The position numbers and the translations under genes are program-made. Below the pieces are notes generated by a model that had not been told where the DNA came from, searched no databases, and saw nothing but the letters and a program-made list of their open reading frames with translations. Shown piece after piece: positions 1 to 11,477 of a stretch of DNA of 64,000 nucleotides. How positions within the stretch are numbered: the stretch's first letter is position 1; every line of letters begins with the position of its first letter. Source of the DNA: Carettochelys insculpta (lineage: Eukaryota; Chordata; Testudines; Carettochelyidae); the NCBI RefSeq assembly GCF_033958435.1, contig NC_134137.1, positions 229,999,501 through 230,063,500 of the forward strand. Reading direction: 5' to 3'.

Positions 1-188
1 GCACCAGCTGGTGGGTCAAGGTAGTCATGGAGAAGTGGAATGATCTTCAGGCTGAGAAAGACGACTCTCCCTGAGGCCTGTGCGGGCTTCACCTGAAGCT
101 ACAGCAGCTTGAAATCGCCTCTCAGCATGAAGAACGTGTGTCTATCACCATTTGGAAACTCAAGAACCCAAAATTTTCTACATGCTGT

Positions 189-322
189 TTTGGAGTCTGG
201 ACGAGCTTCTTCCAGACTCCAAATCATGTGGCCCTATGCTAATGAGGCACTGGAAATTTACATCTGTGCCTCATTAGCATTTTGGGGCCATTTATTAGAA
301 TGTCACTTTCTCAGAGAAAGTG
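189..322. repeat. Cluster of three short hairpins, MITE relic
   Basis: Three adjacent perfect inverted repeats are visible: 13-bp arms at 189-201 and 211-223, 15-bp arms at 236-250 and 266-280 (containing CCTCATTAGCAT), and 9-bp arms at 304-312 and 314-322. The CTCATTAGCAT motif also occurs in the palindromic MITEs near 22.6 and 23.2 kb, so this is probably a decayed member of that group. Termini could not be set. Confidence 0.5.
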
Positions 323-483
323 GCATGGGTAGAAATGGCCACTGTGAGGCTACCGTATGGTACGAGAAAATTAATGTACTTTCACCAAGGAAAGGAATGC
401 AATGGACATGGTTTATGTAACAATTACAATATTAGGGACTGATGTTATTATTCAGGAGCTATACTGCAATGGAATTTTTCAGT

Positions 484-551
484 TTCAATGTTTGGTATGC
501 TGAAGTGATCTTGACATTTCAGTGTTGGGCATGCTGAAGTGATCTTGGCAT
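484..551 (+). repeat. Two-copy 34-bp tandem duplication
   Basis: Units 484-517 and 518-551 share the core TGCTGAAGTGATCTTG and differ at a few positions. No coding or regulatory meaning is evident. Confidence 0.75.
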
Positions 552-559
552 CTAGAGCT

Positions 560-2290
560 TGGTTGGTTTACATGATGACTAAGGTAACTTGTCCAGAATC
601 CCATCACAAGGCATGGTGGTGGCATTCTTGACAAAAATCAAGTCTGCAGGACTATCTGAAAGAGCAGAGCTAATGCCAAATAGGAAAAGCATTCTCACAA
701 AAAAAATTTGTTTGCTATATTGCTACTAATTTCTCGGTAGGTCTGAAAGCAACCAATTACATGTTACTGACAGTGGACACAACTCATAGAATAAATCACA
801 AACAATTAATAGATGTTTTGACAGGGGCACATTTTTACATGTATTGTATGTTAATCACTTCAAAATTTGTAACAGGTCACAAAAGAGCTGGGCCAGATAC
901 AGCACCAGCACAACAAAAAGTATTAGAGTGCAAAAAAATATGGAATTTAACAAAAACAAAAGCTTTCTAAAACTTAAATGATGAGAATACAACTTGTAAA
1001 AGGGAAGGAACATTCATGTCCATCTCCGCTACACTCACATTAACCGTATCTTCCACAGTGAGTGTATGTGAAACTGTGATTGTCCTTAGTATCCTACAGA
1101 GTGAAATGGCAGCCCCTGATGCTGTGTGGGATGTTCAGCCAGCCATGGGGTATAGGACGATCTCAAGTTGACTTCCCAATGAGCTGAAAGGGAGGCAAAA
1201 TGGGTTTCCTGAACCTGCAGATCCATCAGAGTTTACAGCATCTATGTTTAAGAAGGCCCACTATGTCTGGTGCAGCTCCCTCTCCTCTTCCTGAACCTTC
1301 TTCCTCTTCCATGGGATGTCCGCTGTGCTCATCACAAGGGCCCTGTGCTTTCTTTCCAGTGCAACACTTGTTTGAAGAAGGTCAGAACATGTCATCTTGA
1401 GTCCTGTTCTTTCTCCTCTATCTGCATCAGGCATTCTGTTTGTGTGGTAGGGAAGACCCACAGTAGACAAACACACTAAGGGTACCACTGTCTGTACAGT
1501 CACTGTGAAAAGTGCAATTTAAGATATAAAATTGCTCTCCTAAAGTTTCAAGTTCTACATGCTCATTTTCACAGCTGTTTGGGATTGGTTGTACATGGTG
1601 CCAGTCACAGCACCAGCTGTAGTGAGTATGGTCCTATCAGGATTAGGGAATTGCCCAGTTGCATAAAATGCGTAGGATAGGGCATCGGCATGGAATACCG
1701 GTATCATTTTTCACACATGGTGATGATTTTAGTTAATAAGTCACCTCTGATGGTAACAATGACAGAGAGCACTTCAGCTGCTGGCAGCCTGAAGCTGCTT
1801 GTGTCTATATACAGCTAAGCTGTGTACTTCTATGGTGCTTGTCAATGTTGTCACAGAGTGGTGTGGGAAATTGTCCTACTATGGAGAAAGAAATAATTCT
1901 GCCATCCCTAGAACACTGTGGCAGAGGATTGCAGAGTACCACCAAGAAAACTGTATTGCGATCTCTCAGGAGGATTCAAAAGACATCCCTGTGTACATGA
2001 ACTACTCTACATCCTCTGCTCTTCCCCACCTTACTCTAGAGTGGATCAAAAAGTTAGACTGTAACCCTATTTCTTTTGGTTGTATCACTACCTTTTCTCA
2101 CACAAGTAAGGTAATAAAAAAATCAAAAACTGTCCTGCTATTTTGAGGGGGATTTCCTGCTAATGGAAAATTTATGCACACCGTTTACCCAAGGTTCCGT
2201 CCGTTGCACTGGGTTTACTCATGCTCCATTGGTGGGACTCACTGGACTGCAGTGAAGTCAAAGGGAGATCCTAGCTCTCTGCGAAGCTGT
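560..2290. other. Stretch without recognised gene
   Basis: Short open frames occur but none resembles a known protein and none is bounded by convincing splice sites. A decayed DNA transposon is possible because the stretch adjoins a Myb/SANT relic. No finer structure was resolved. Confidence 0.4.
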
Positions 2291-2295
2291 ATCCC

Positions 2296-2640
2296 CTACT
2301 TGCTGGTCCCTCCCTCCTCTTCCTCATCCATCTTCTCCTGCTTGTTGTTCATAGCAGAGACCTATGATTTGGACTCCTTGAAGATACTGACTGTATTGTG
2401 TGGGACACAAGAGAGGTGTTGTCACTGCCGAGCGTTGCATTCAACTTGTAAAAATGGCAGGTCTGCAGATCAGCACTGAATCGCCTGTTGACATCCCTGG
2501 CCTTCTGGAATGCCTGGTACAGTTTCTTGGCTTTCACAAAGCACGGCTCCTGGGCCCTGTAATGACCCTTCTCTCGTATTTCCTCAGCCATCTGCTCACA
2601 GTGTCCATGTTTCCACAGCTGGTCCACAGAAGCGTTTGCA
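2296..2640 (-). pseudogene. Harbinger-type Myb/SANT-like protein, broken fragment
   Basis: Minus-strand translation gives a trihelix-like Myb/SANT segment: a basic helix (IREKGHYRA), the KAKKLYQAFQKARDVN segment and CHFYKLNATLG. This layout is typical of the DNA-binding partner of PIF/Harbinger transposases. The frame stops near 2349. An acidic tail (MDEEEEGGTSK) continues in another frame to about 2296, so at least one frameshift is present. The N-terminal tryptophan region is missing. Similar relics lie at 50.9-53.1 kb and 54.7-55.7 kb. It is a transposon remnant, not a host gene. Confidence 0.65.
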
Positions 2641-2773
2641 CAACCTCTTCTCCTATAGAGCCAGGAATGCCAATATAGCTTGTCTCCTCCAAGTCAGAGT
2701 GCATCTGGAGTGTGTGGCTGGCACAGTCAGCTGTGTAGCTGTGAGCAGTTTACATACATACATATACGTATCT

Positions 2774-2845
2774 CATAGAACAGGAAGGGACCTCGAGAGG
2801 TCATTAAGTCCAGTCCACTGCCCTCTCAGCAGGACCAAGCATCAT
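2774..2845 (+). mobile_element. CR1-type LINE/SINE 3' fragment
   Basis: The string CATAGAACAGGAAGGGACC followed by CTCGAGAGGTCATTAAGTCC is the widespread sauropsid CR1-like terminal segment. Only about 70 bp remain. Confidence 0.6.
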
Positions 2846-3511
2846 CCACAACAACAGCAAGCTGCTAGGTGTGCTCTCCAAGCTGGTCAGTCAGGAAACA
2901 AAATGTCCAATATTTGTGAGGTTTTTAGAGGAGAGGGGTGGCTTCCATTTTATGTGACCCTTGGGCAGGTGAGTTCACAATTGTGACCAGAGCAGTCAGT
3001 GTGGGAAATTGTGGGACAGCTACAGGAGCACTGTTTGGGTTGACAAAGGTCTACAGCATCTACATGCATGGCAAGTCAACCTCTGTATACACCTCAACAA
3101 CACTCTGGGAGACAGTGCTACTATGTCCAAATGATAGGTCACTTACATGAGAGGGTCACAGATTTAACACACACAAATAACTGGCCTGATTCAAGACACC
3201 TTATATCAACGTAACTTGTAGCGTACACCACACAAAGAGTTATGTTGCTTCCCGAGCTGATTAAAGTGGAATAAGATGGTAGTTAAATAAAAAAAATGAA
3301 CTTCTGTGTCCTGATATAAGGGACTTAATGATGAAAAACTAATGTGTGTGTCTGTGTGTGTATATATAGAAAATATTTTCCAAGGCAGACAGGTCCTTAG
3401 AATTCATAAATTAATGAAGTAGTTTATTAACATAAAATAATTAAAACGGATCATTTAAAAATGATCAATTATCAGACTTATTTTTAATATCTGGAATAAT
3501 TCATGGATTTT

Positions 3512-3600
3512 TAAAGTCAGAAGGGATTATTTTAATCATCTAGTCTGAGTTCCTGCACAGCAGAGTGACAGAATGTCACTCAGTGACATTAAGCCCATTA
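3512..3600 (-). mobile_element. CR1 3' end fragment
   Basis: AGTCAGAAGGGATTATTTTA then ATCATCTAGTCTGAGTTCCT and a following GACAGAATGTCACT match the reverse complement of the usual CR1 tail (compare the plus-strand tail at 62305-62340). Short and diverged. Confidence 0.55.
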
Positions 3601-5730
3601 CTTCTGGTTGAGTTAATAGTGGAAAAATATAAATCCTTCAAATTCCGAAACAGTTAAGGCTAACTGAAATTTTGTTGTTAGCTATGTATGAAAGTGGGAT
3701 TTGGGGTGTTTTCTTTTTTCTGATCTTTTCTTATAACTGTTTCTAATTGTACTTCACAAAATTCCACAGAGAACTGTCTTCTTTCAGACTAGCTGCTATC
3801 ACCTACTGTTTTCAGTGGGATTTAGCCCAGATGTTGTGCTTAGCCAAAATGGCCACTTTCTCCATTGACTGGCTTCTCATAGTCCACTTCTCCATTTCCT
3901 GATAGCATAGGGAGACAGTTTGGTTGCACTCCCAGAAGAAATAACAGGAGTCAGTATCTTTTTTTAAAAAGACATCTTAATACCTACCTAGGAAATACTG
4001 GCCATTCTGAAATCAGCCTTATCATGTGTTTCTGTTAAAGATATTTTATACTTTAGCCTTTGTTGATACAAATTTTCAATTATGAAAATGACAGCAAAAA
4101 TAAATATTAATCTTAAATATTTATTTTAAAACTGCCACCCTCTGCATCAGATTTATTCAACAGAGGGGGTACAAAATTTGAGGTGTGTTTGAACAGTGGA
4201 CAAAAACTAAGACTTGTTCATGCAGGGAACTGTTGACAGGAAGAAAACAGATATATCTCCTGTTGACTTGCACTGCTGTTGTACTGCACAGTGATTGTAA
4301 CACTAACCGAACTGGACATTATGATCTGACTACTTTGTGCTGCTCTAAAGCAGCCAGAGTGTACCACTGAATCAGACTAACAATTACATATTCTCAATTT
4401 CTAGTTGATACAACATATCAACAAATCATTAGATGAATCACACAGTTCCATTACCTTTGCATTTCCTGTTTAGCATTCATCTGTGAAATTTTTAATAATT
4501 CCTAAAAACAATCAAACGTTCCAGTGGAAACACCCAGACACAATTGATGTGAAGATGGAATTAAGGTTCCCAGTGCTTGACCCTAATTTAGAGTAAAACA
4601 TGTTACAAAGATGTGATTGTTCCAACTGCAAAGATAATAAAGCCAGGAAATTCAGTGTTAAGTTTACAAGTTAAAAGAAATTTTAAAATTGCAAGGTATG
4701 AAAATGCACTGTTGGCATCCAAACAACAAACTTTGTCTGAAGAGATAAAGGAGGAAAACAAAAGAAAAAGAACAACGTTATGTGTCTTTAAAAATCAGTT
4801 TGATTTAATCTGAAACCACAAATGGTACAATGCCTTAATTGTATGCTCGTTGAATAGTGTCATTATGGGTAGAGTTGCAGGTACTTGGGTGCACTAATGG
4901 TTTATATCCTTATCTTAACACAGAGATGAGCAAAGTAGGGTGTGCGCCCCTTCAGGGTAGCATGACATTTCAAAAGGGTGGAGCACAGCATGACTGGTTG
5001 CTAGGTGTCGGGCTTGTCCATCTCATTGAAAATATTGAAATATGCTACTTTTTATGTATCTGTATTCCCACTTATATATTGATTAAGATTTTACATTCTA
5101 CATGCTTATTTTCTTACACTTTCCAAAAGGTTTTTTTTTCCCCTCTCACATGAACATAACTGATATTTCCACCGTTTTGGACTACACTGAACAGGCTGTG
5201 GGTCCCTGCTAATTGCTGGGATGAAAAGTGGGGCCCAAAGTAAAAAGTTTGGTCACACATTTGCCTTAACATACTTGGATTTCCATTAAGTTTAATCTTA
5301 ACTCTGAATTTCCAGAATTTATAGTAATTTGCTTTGGAATAATTATAAACATCTCTAATCTATTTTATCCTAAAGTACTTACATGCACTCTCAAACTTAG
5401 CTCCCTCTTAACATAGTCACTGCCTGGGAATATATTAATAAAAAGGTTTCGAATTTAGATTATTTTAGGCTACACTGAACTGCAATAATGATTATGAAAC
5501 CCAAAGCACAATACAAGTATACACAAACATTAATTAAAATGTAATTGAAAATGTAAACATAAGACAAAAGTAAGCCAAAGAAAGACATTATACATTATAT
5601 GTAACCATCTCCTTCCAGTTACACCGATGTAAATCAGGAACACTTCATTAAATCAAGAGGTTTACATCAACGTGATCCCAGAAACACAGTTCTAGCCATG
5701 CCATTAGCTACTTATCAGAATCTACTTTCT
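3600..5730. other. Intronic stretch without recognised feature
   Basis: AT-rich DNA with short scattered open frames that lack similarity and splice context. If MAN1A2 continues, this is intron downstream of the 7062-7156 exon. I searched by eye for the next GH47 exon on the minus strand and did not find it. Confidence 0.5.
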
Positions 5731-5734
5731 ACCC

Positions 5735-5910
5735 TAGTATAGATTAGGGCTCTTCGGGCTCATGTTGACATCCCTTACTCCATGTGATAGCATCAATTAC
5801 CAGGGTCGACAGCCAAGCCCAGTAAGATCAATTTTCCAACATGCAGCAAAATCAAACTCAAAGATCAATCGCAGCACGTTGAATGCCAGGTAAGTATAGA
5901 CATACCCTGA
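5735..5910. repeat. Possible diverged MITE
   Basis: The stretch starts near AGTATAGATTAGGGCTC and ends near GTAAGTATAGACATACC, which are roughly inverted, and it contains GATCAATTTT-type inner motifs common in reptile MITEs. The termini are too diverged to fix. Confidence 0.33.
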
Positions 5911-5914
5911 TTGG

Positions 5915-7055
5915 GTCATCAGTCCCTTCATCTTTACATGCATTTTGAAATTGCTATGGAAGATGTGACCAACAGACAGCCCACACAACATCTGAAACTC
6001 ATGGAGTTTAACTTTATTGCCTGCACTATTTGTGGTCTAGTGTGATGACAGGTCCCGGTACATAATGTGCACAAGCCTACTCTTGACTACAGGTTCTGGA
6101 CCAAGACATAGCATTGTATTAGAAAATTTACTTGCATTGCTCAGGTCCTTAATTATTTTTTGAACATAAAATGAAATTGTAAGTGCCTCATTTATATCAT
6201 TGCTCTGAGGTGGGTCTGGGAATGAGAGGATCAGGCTGCAACCCAGCCCTTTCTGACTGCAGCACTTTGGGGGCCAGGTCAGAAGTGCCCCTCCTTGGTC
6301 ACTGCAGCTCCAGCAGGCACAGCTGAGTGTAAGTTCCCCAGCTGGAAAAGGTCCAGGTTCATCTGCCCTCTGTGCTTCCCAGCCACACTGAGGAATGCAA
6401 CAAACACTGCACTTCTCCTCCACTCCCTGACAGGGGGGAACAGCTAGCAATGTATGCACAGCACTTGGACAACCAGGGAAGGGAGGTACGGAGAAGGGGA
6501 GGGCTTCAGCTCCCCCCTCCCTAAAAGGTGCCTGGGGAGGCTCAGGGCTGGGGCTGTCCCACACAAAGGGTGAGGAGAGGAGTTTCCCAAGCCAGACCCT
6601 TTCAGCTGCCTGGTGATTGTCTCTTTTCTATGTGGTTTTATGAGAACCAATCCCATTGCAGGCACATACCATTTTCCTGGCACAACCAAACCCTTACACT
6701 GCTTTAAGTCATGATAAGAGGAAACTGCATACCAAATTTGATGGTCCTACCTCTCACCATTTAGGAATTCTTGAACAGACAGAAACACAGACTCACAGAC
6801 AAACTCTCTCAAATATATAGTACAGAATGGACATGGAGCTACAGTGGTCTGAACCTTCATTTACGAAGTGATGGAGGACACCATCTGCTACAGTTAATGG
6901 TAATGCATGTTAGGCAGAGTCCTCAGAGGCCTACTACATCAACTCACAAGGGTAGTCAATGTCATTTTGGCTCTATCTTCTACATTTTGTCTACCTAAAA
7001 AGGACACAGATCTGCCATTACAATTTATGGTTTAAAACTGTGACAAAAGAAAATC
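5915..7055. other. GC-rich patch and unrecognised intron DNA
   Basis: A GC-rich block at about 6200-6600 interrupts AT-rich DNA and has long open frames in several phases, as expected from composition alone. It resembles the inner part of a non-autonomous hAT-like element but no termini are seen. No exon was recognised. Confidence 0.4.
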
Positions 7056-7060
7056 TGTTA

Positions 7061-7255
<195 letters not shown>

Positions 7256-7477
7256 TTAGGACATTTTTAGATTATCAAAATCAAAGTTTTTTCCCCACTT
7301 TTATGATATAATTTTACTGTTTCATTTTCCACATTTTACTAAGATTTGAAAATGAAGTTTCAATTTTGCGTTTTCAAGTTCAGCAATGCTGCTGGTCCAA
7401 TACACAATGGAGAATATGAAAAAAAATACTGTTACTTGTGCAGGTGTTCAAACTATGTTGGTGCATTAGACAAAGAA

Positions 7478-7705
7478 GGTGGGTAAGGTAATAGTTTTTA
7501 TTGGAGCAACTTCTGTTGGTGAAAGACACAAGATTTCAAGCTTACACAGAGCACCTCTTCATATGTGGCAGAGACTATTAACTTCATGTTGAATAGTTTC
7601 TTGCAACATGTATTAACTCTTTATGTTTAACAATCTGTTTTACCTTGTATTTGGCTGCAACACTCTGAATACTTTTCCCAGACCTGAAGAAGAGCTCTTT
7701 GCTAT
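7478..7705. mobile_element. Penelope-like element 3' tail, inverted halves
   Basis: From 7478 to about 7570 the tail reads on the minus strand (ACCTT..ATTGGAGCAACTTC..GTTGGTGAAAGACACAAG..CTTACACAGAGC). From about 7600 to 7705 the upstream neighbour of that tail reads on the plus strand (TTGGCTGCAACACTCTGAAT..CCCAGACCTGAAGAAGAGCTC). In an ordinary copy the two parts follow each other in one orientation, so this copy carries an inversion. Similar structures occur at 13.8 and 25.1 kb. Assignment to the Penelope group rests on the 'GAAGAAG..CTC' tail and is moderate. Confidence 0.5.
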
Positions 7706-7709
7706 TACT

Positions 7710-8585
7710 TATAATCACATAAATCCTGCTTTTTATAGTTTACAAAATCACTTTTGTTTATTAATAGACCCATTGTAAGTAACTGTTACCAGGCTGGGGG
7801 TGGGATGGGGGAGGGAGGGAGAGAGAACAGCTGTGCATCTCTATGTGAGAAAGAGGGGAAACAATATGAGCTTGCTCTGTACAAAACTTTACAGAGTAAG
7901 CCAAATTTAGCTGCAGTTCAGAACCCACTGGGGCTGTGCACCTGGAGCCAGCAGGGTGCCTTTAAGTGAGACTTTTCAGAACTGAACTGACCTCACTGTC
8001 TGAATTACTCTGCACAGGGCTGTGACCTTACCACTGTGTCAGTTCTGGAGGAGGCCAGAGGACCTGGCTCAGCAAGACAGAGTACAGGGGGCATACATGA
8101 AGGCAGGGAGGTTTGAGTCAATGGTATTTCAGAACATCAAGTGATAGTCACAAACATGATCACTGTGACTGAACCTGTCACACACACACTATATACAGTC
8201 TAAACTTAGCTGTTCTTGGGATTTGGCTTCACTGATATCCTGAACAACAAAATCTAAGTTTCAGCCTAAGCTTTTCCATTGACTAACTATTCGTAGAACT
8301 TCCCTAACAGATTAATTCCCCTCAATCTCTAGACTAGGTCCCTCTGCCTCAGGAAGAATGCTCCAAATCTTCTTCTATATGGCTGGATCCAAAAACACCC
8401 AACTACTAACAATCAACAGTAATTAAATTGCATCTTTATGCAGCATTCTAACACCTGAATTTACGGTGGGTCACCTATGAAGTGTTTTGGAATCTGTCAC
8501 TATCTCACAACATCTGAGGAAACACAGAGTCTATGCTTCGTCTATTTTGTGTTATTAAATGATAACAAACATAGTTAACCCAGAG
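7710..8585. other. Intronic stretch without recognised feature
   Basis: Contains a purine-rich run near 7795-7860 (GGGGGAGGGAGGGAGAGAGA-like) and otherwise unremarkable DNA. No exon or repeat termini recognised. Confidence 0.45.
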
Positions 8586-8589
8586 TTAA

Positions 8590-8880
8590 GATCCTAAAAT
8601 TGATCCATGTGGAACTCCGCTAGGAACAGCCCCATTTGACAATGATTCCCCATTAACTGATTTTTCAGATACGTCAGCCAGTTCTGAATTCATTTAATAC
8701 ATAATTTATTGATGTTGTAGGTTGCAATTAATATTTTAAACAGAATGTTTTTGATAGAGAGTCAAACATTTTACAAAAGTCTTAGTGTATTCAGAGGCAA
8801 AAATCTACACTGACAGATTTAAGATTGTTTGGTGGTATCCTGTCCACTTGCAGAATGCTGCAGAATAAGCAAAATTCAAA
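8590..8880 (-). mobile_element. CR1 LINE reverse-transcriptase fragment
   Basis: The minus-strand reading contains the RT block around GVPHGSILG (usually GVPQGSVLGP), preceded by sequence resembling ELADVSEKSVNGE and, further upstream, KTFVKCLTL. These correspond to RT palm blocks of CR1 elements. Several stops are present. It is a dead 5'- and 3'-truncated copy. Confidence 0.6.
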
Positions 8881-8884
8881 CTTT

Positions 8885-9589
8885 TAAAAACAAGGAAACA
8901 CAACATTGCATGGGCAACCTTAACTCTGCCCGCTTTCAGATGTGTCCCAATATGCCTCCTTAACACACACCCCTTCATTCTGCCACTCCACAGCTGATGA
9001 TGTACTAGCTCTTCACCTTTTTTTTTTTTTTAGTCCATTCCCTCTCACCCACAAGATTCCATTTAACAGTACCAAAGGTTGGGGGCAGGGTGGGGGAAGG
9101 CAGCTCATATCACTTCCTCTTTATGAAATTTGAGCAATGCCTCAATATGCACATACTCTCACTGGCCCATGCTATTATAGGACTCAAAACTTGCAAATCC
9201 AAGCACAACTCACATGCATAGCCAGTTCCCCAGAAATACTATCATGAGTACAGTTTAAAAACCACCGCACAGGCATTTATAACTTCATTATACTTATTGA
9301 CAGGATATTAACTCAGCCTACATTTTGCTTAACCATGATTAAAGCATTAAAGGCTTCTTATATTCCCACTCTCTGCTGACAATATACTTCGCAAGAAAAG
9401 TTTCTTGCCTTGATACTGACAAAACCTACACAGTTCTGCATAGAAATAATGCATATTTGAATACTTGTATAAAGTGGAAATTTTCTGTAACATTTGCATG
9501 GGTCCTATATGTGCCTCAATTTCCCCTATACTTTGCTCTGCTACCCAGGAAAATATAATTAAGTTTACTTTTGTGGCTCACTAAAGAAC

Positions 9590-9623
<34 letters not shown>

Positions 9624-10242
9624 CCTCGATGCCTCAGGTGGACTGAATATAGTGATTAAGAAATTGGCTGAAATCAACCCAAATCAACAAAAGTCCAAAG
9701 GACACATTGACATCTCCAATGATTCTGGGGTTGACATTCTTGGCAAGGAAACTGACCAGAGACAAGCACACAAACTCAGAGATGTGAGATGGAAGGAATA
9801 AGCACAGGCTCTAGAAGAAGACTGTGGGCACTCTCACCTGGGGACTGAGAGAGAGAGCGAGCGAGCGCAAGCACACACTGAAAATGGAGTTCATTACAGC
9901 TTGACTGATTAATTATGGCTTGACTAGAATGGATGATACTTTAACCTTCATTTCTCTATGTTAACCTATGGACTTCCAGGCTGTGTCCCAGTTGACTAAA
10001 TAAATCCCAGTTTATTTTCAACATGCTCTTTGAGGCATCACTGCAAATACTGTTTTATCCTCATTATTCCATGTCACAGTCTTGGATGATGACACAGCAT
10101 ATGTAATTGCTTGTAGCTGGATGCATGCCCCTCATAACATGGCACACATAACAGGGGCAGTGAAAGGGGCTCAGATACACCTAGAGAGGCAAACCCTCTT
10201 TTATCCTACACTTTGCTCATATGAGGTGGGTCTCAGCCATAC
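8885..10242. other. Intronic stretch with one microsatellite
   Basis: Apart from the GT run at 9592-9622 and a short GAGA/GCGA run near 9848-9866, no gene or mobile-element signal was recognised. Confidence 0.45.
9592..9622 (+). repeat. (GT)n microsatellite
   Basis: Uninterrupted GT dinucleotides for about 31 bases, directly visible. Confidence 0.98.
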
Positions 10243-10251
10243 TGCAAGGGC

Positions 10252-10898
10252 AGGCATCCTTCAGTCTGCATAGACTGTGGATCGTGCCCTTTATAGTTTC
10301 AATTGAGGGCTTCATTTACAGCGTCTACTGTGACTATGAAGACCCACACGAGAGTGGCAGTCCTTGCTGCATCTCTTGCAGATGTAGTGGGTGTCTGGCA
10401 AGTCCTTATTGTGCTTGCTGTGCGCTCGCTTCTCCTCTGCTAGCTGTCTGATCCTCATCTCGCCCTTCTGAAGGCCCTTGTGTAACCCCTGCCTCCATCT
10501 GCCACGGTCGTCTGCTAGTTCTTCCCAGTTGTCCAGCTCGATGTCTACCTCTCTGAGGTCTCCCTTGCAGACATCTTTATAGCGCAACTGGGGGCGTCCG
10601 GGAGGTCTTTTGCCAGAGGCTAGCTCACCATACAGGATGTCTTTTGGAATCCTTCCATCATTCATCCTGTGGATGTGGCCAAGCCAGCGGAGCCGATGCT
10701 GCCAGAGGAGAGTGTGCATGGTTGGGATTCCAGCTTGCTCGAGGATGGCGGTGTTGGTCACTCTGTCCTTCCATGATATTCCAAGGATGCACCTGAGGCA
10801 GCGCAAGTGGAAGACGTTCAGCCTCTTCCTGGCGGCCATACAGGGTCCAAGTCTCGCTGCCATAAAGGAGGGTGCTGAGGATGCAGGCTCTTTACACT
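10252..10898 (-). mobile_element. APE-type non-LTR LINE, 5'-truncated copy A
   Basis: The minus strand encodes the C-terminal part of a LINE polyprotein. It has the LNVFHLRCLRCILGISWKDR and LRWLGHIHRMNDGRIPKD blocks, then GKRPPGRPQLRYKDVC, and ends in a CKRC..C/H-type zinc finger with HSHSRRCK. The 3' UTR ends near 10252 with GGATGCCT on the minus strand. Near-identical 12-bp stretches (TGCA, A or G, then GGGCAGG) at 10243-10254 and 10899-10910 look like a target-site duplication. The open frame is intact but lacks endonuclease and RT, so this copy is dead. Confidence 0.8.
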
Positions 10899-11324
10899 TG
10901 CAGGGGCAGGAGCCCCCCACATATTGGCAAAGACACGGGAGGAGAGAATGTGGGATTGACAGGTGCCTTTTCCCTTACTCTACCCCAATCTTCCTGCCAC
11001 TCAAACCCATGTGCCACTTAAAAATATCCTACTACCTCCACTCAGGAATACCCATGATGTAAAATAACTAACAGAGCTACCCTTGCAGCTCTTGTCTTAT
11101 GAGGTGTAGCGAAGGAAACAGAAGACATTGGCAAAGTACCACTGTGTTCTAGCTACCTTCAGATGCTAAAAAAAGTCACTTGGAGCCATGACCCAGCCAT
11201 GTTAAGTTATGACCACTGTGATTATGTTCCAAATTATGCCAGGCAAACTGGCCACCAGGTATTCTAAAAAGGTATGCTTTAATTCAAATGGAAATAATTT
11301 CAGGGAAATTCTAACATATTTGTT

Positions 11325-11395
11325 CTACAAGATGATCACTATGGTCCCCTCTGTCCTTGGAGTCAGGTCAGAAGGGTCACTGTGATCATGCAAGA
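11325..11395. mobile_element. CR1 tail fragments in opposed orientation
   Basis: A plus-strand tail (AAGATGATCACTATGGTCCC..CCTTGGAGTC) is followed at once by a minus-strand one (AGGTCAGAAGGGTCACTGTGATCATG). Short pieces only. Confidence 0.5.
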
Positions 11396-11477
11396 AGTGA
11401 GATTAGATAATGACAGTGACCTCTCTCTGAGCTAGAGCATATCTTTTAGAGCATCTAAAGATTAGAGCATCTAATAG

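Noticed and set aside
9571..9801. Open frame across the GT microsatellite
   Set aside because: The frame is created by the repeat and has no similarity to a known protein.
11455..11475. Target duplication for LINE copy B from TTAGAGCATCTAA-type repeats
   Set aside because: The similar sequence at 12652 is inverted (GCTCTAATCTT), not direct, so it is not a valid target-site duplication.
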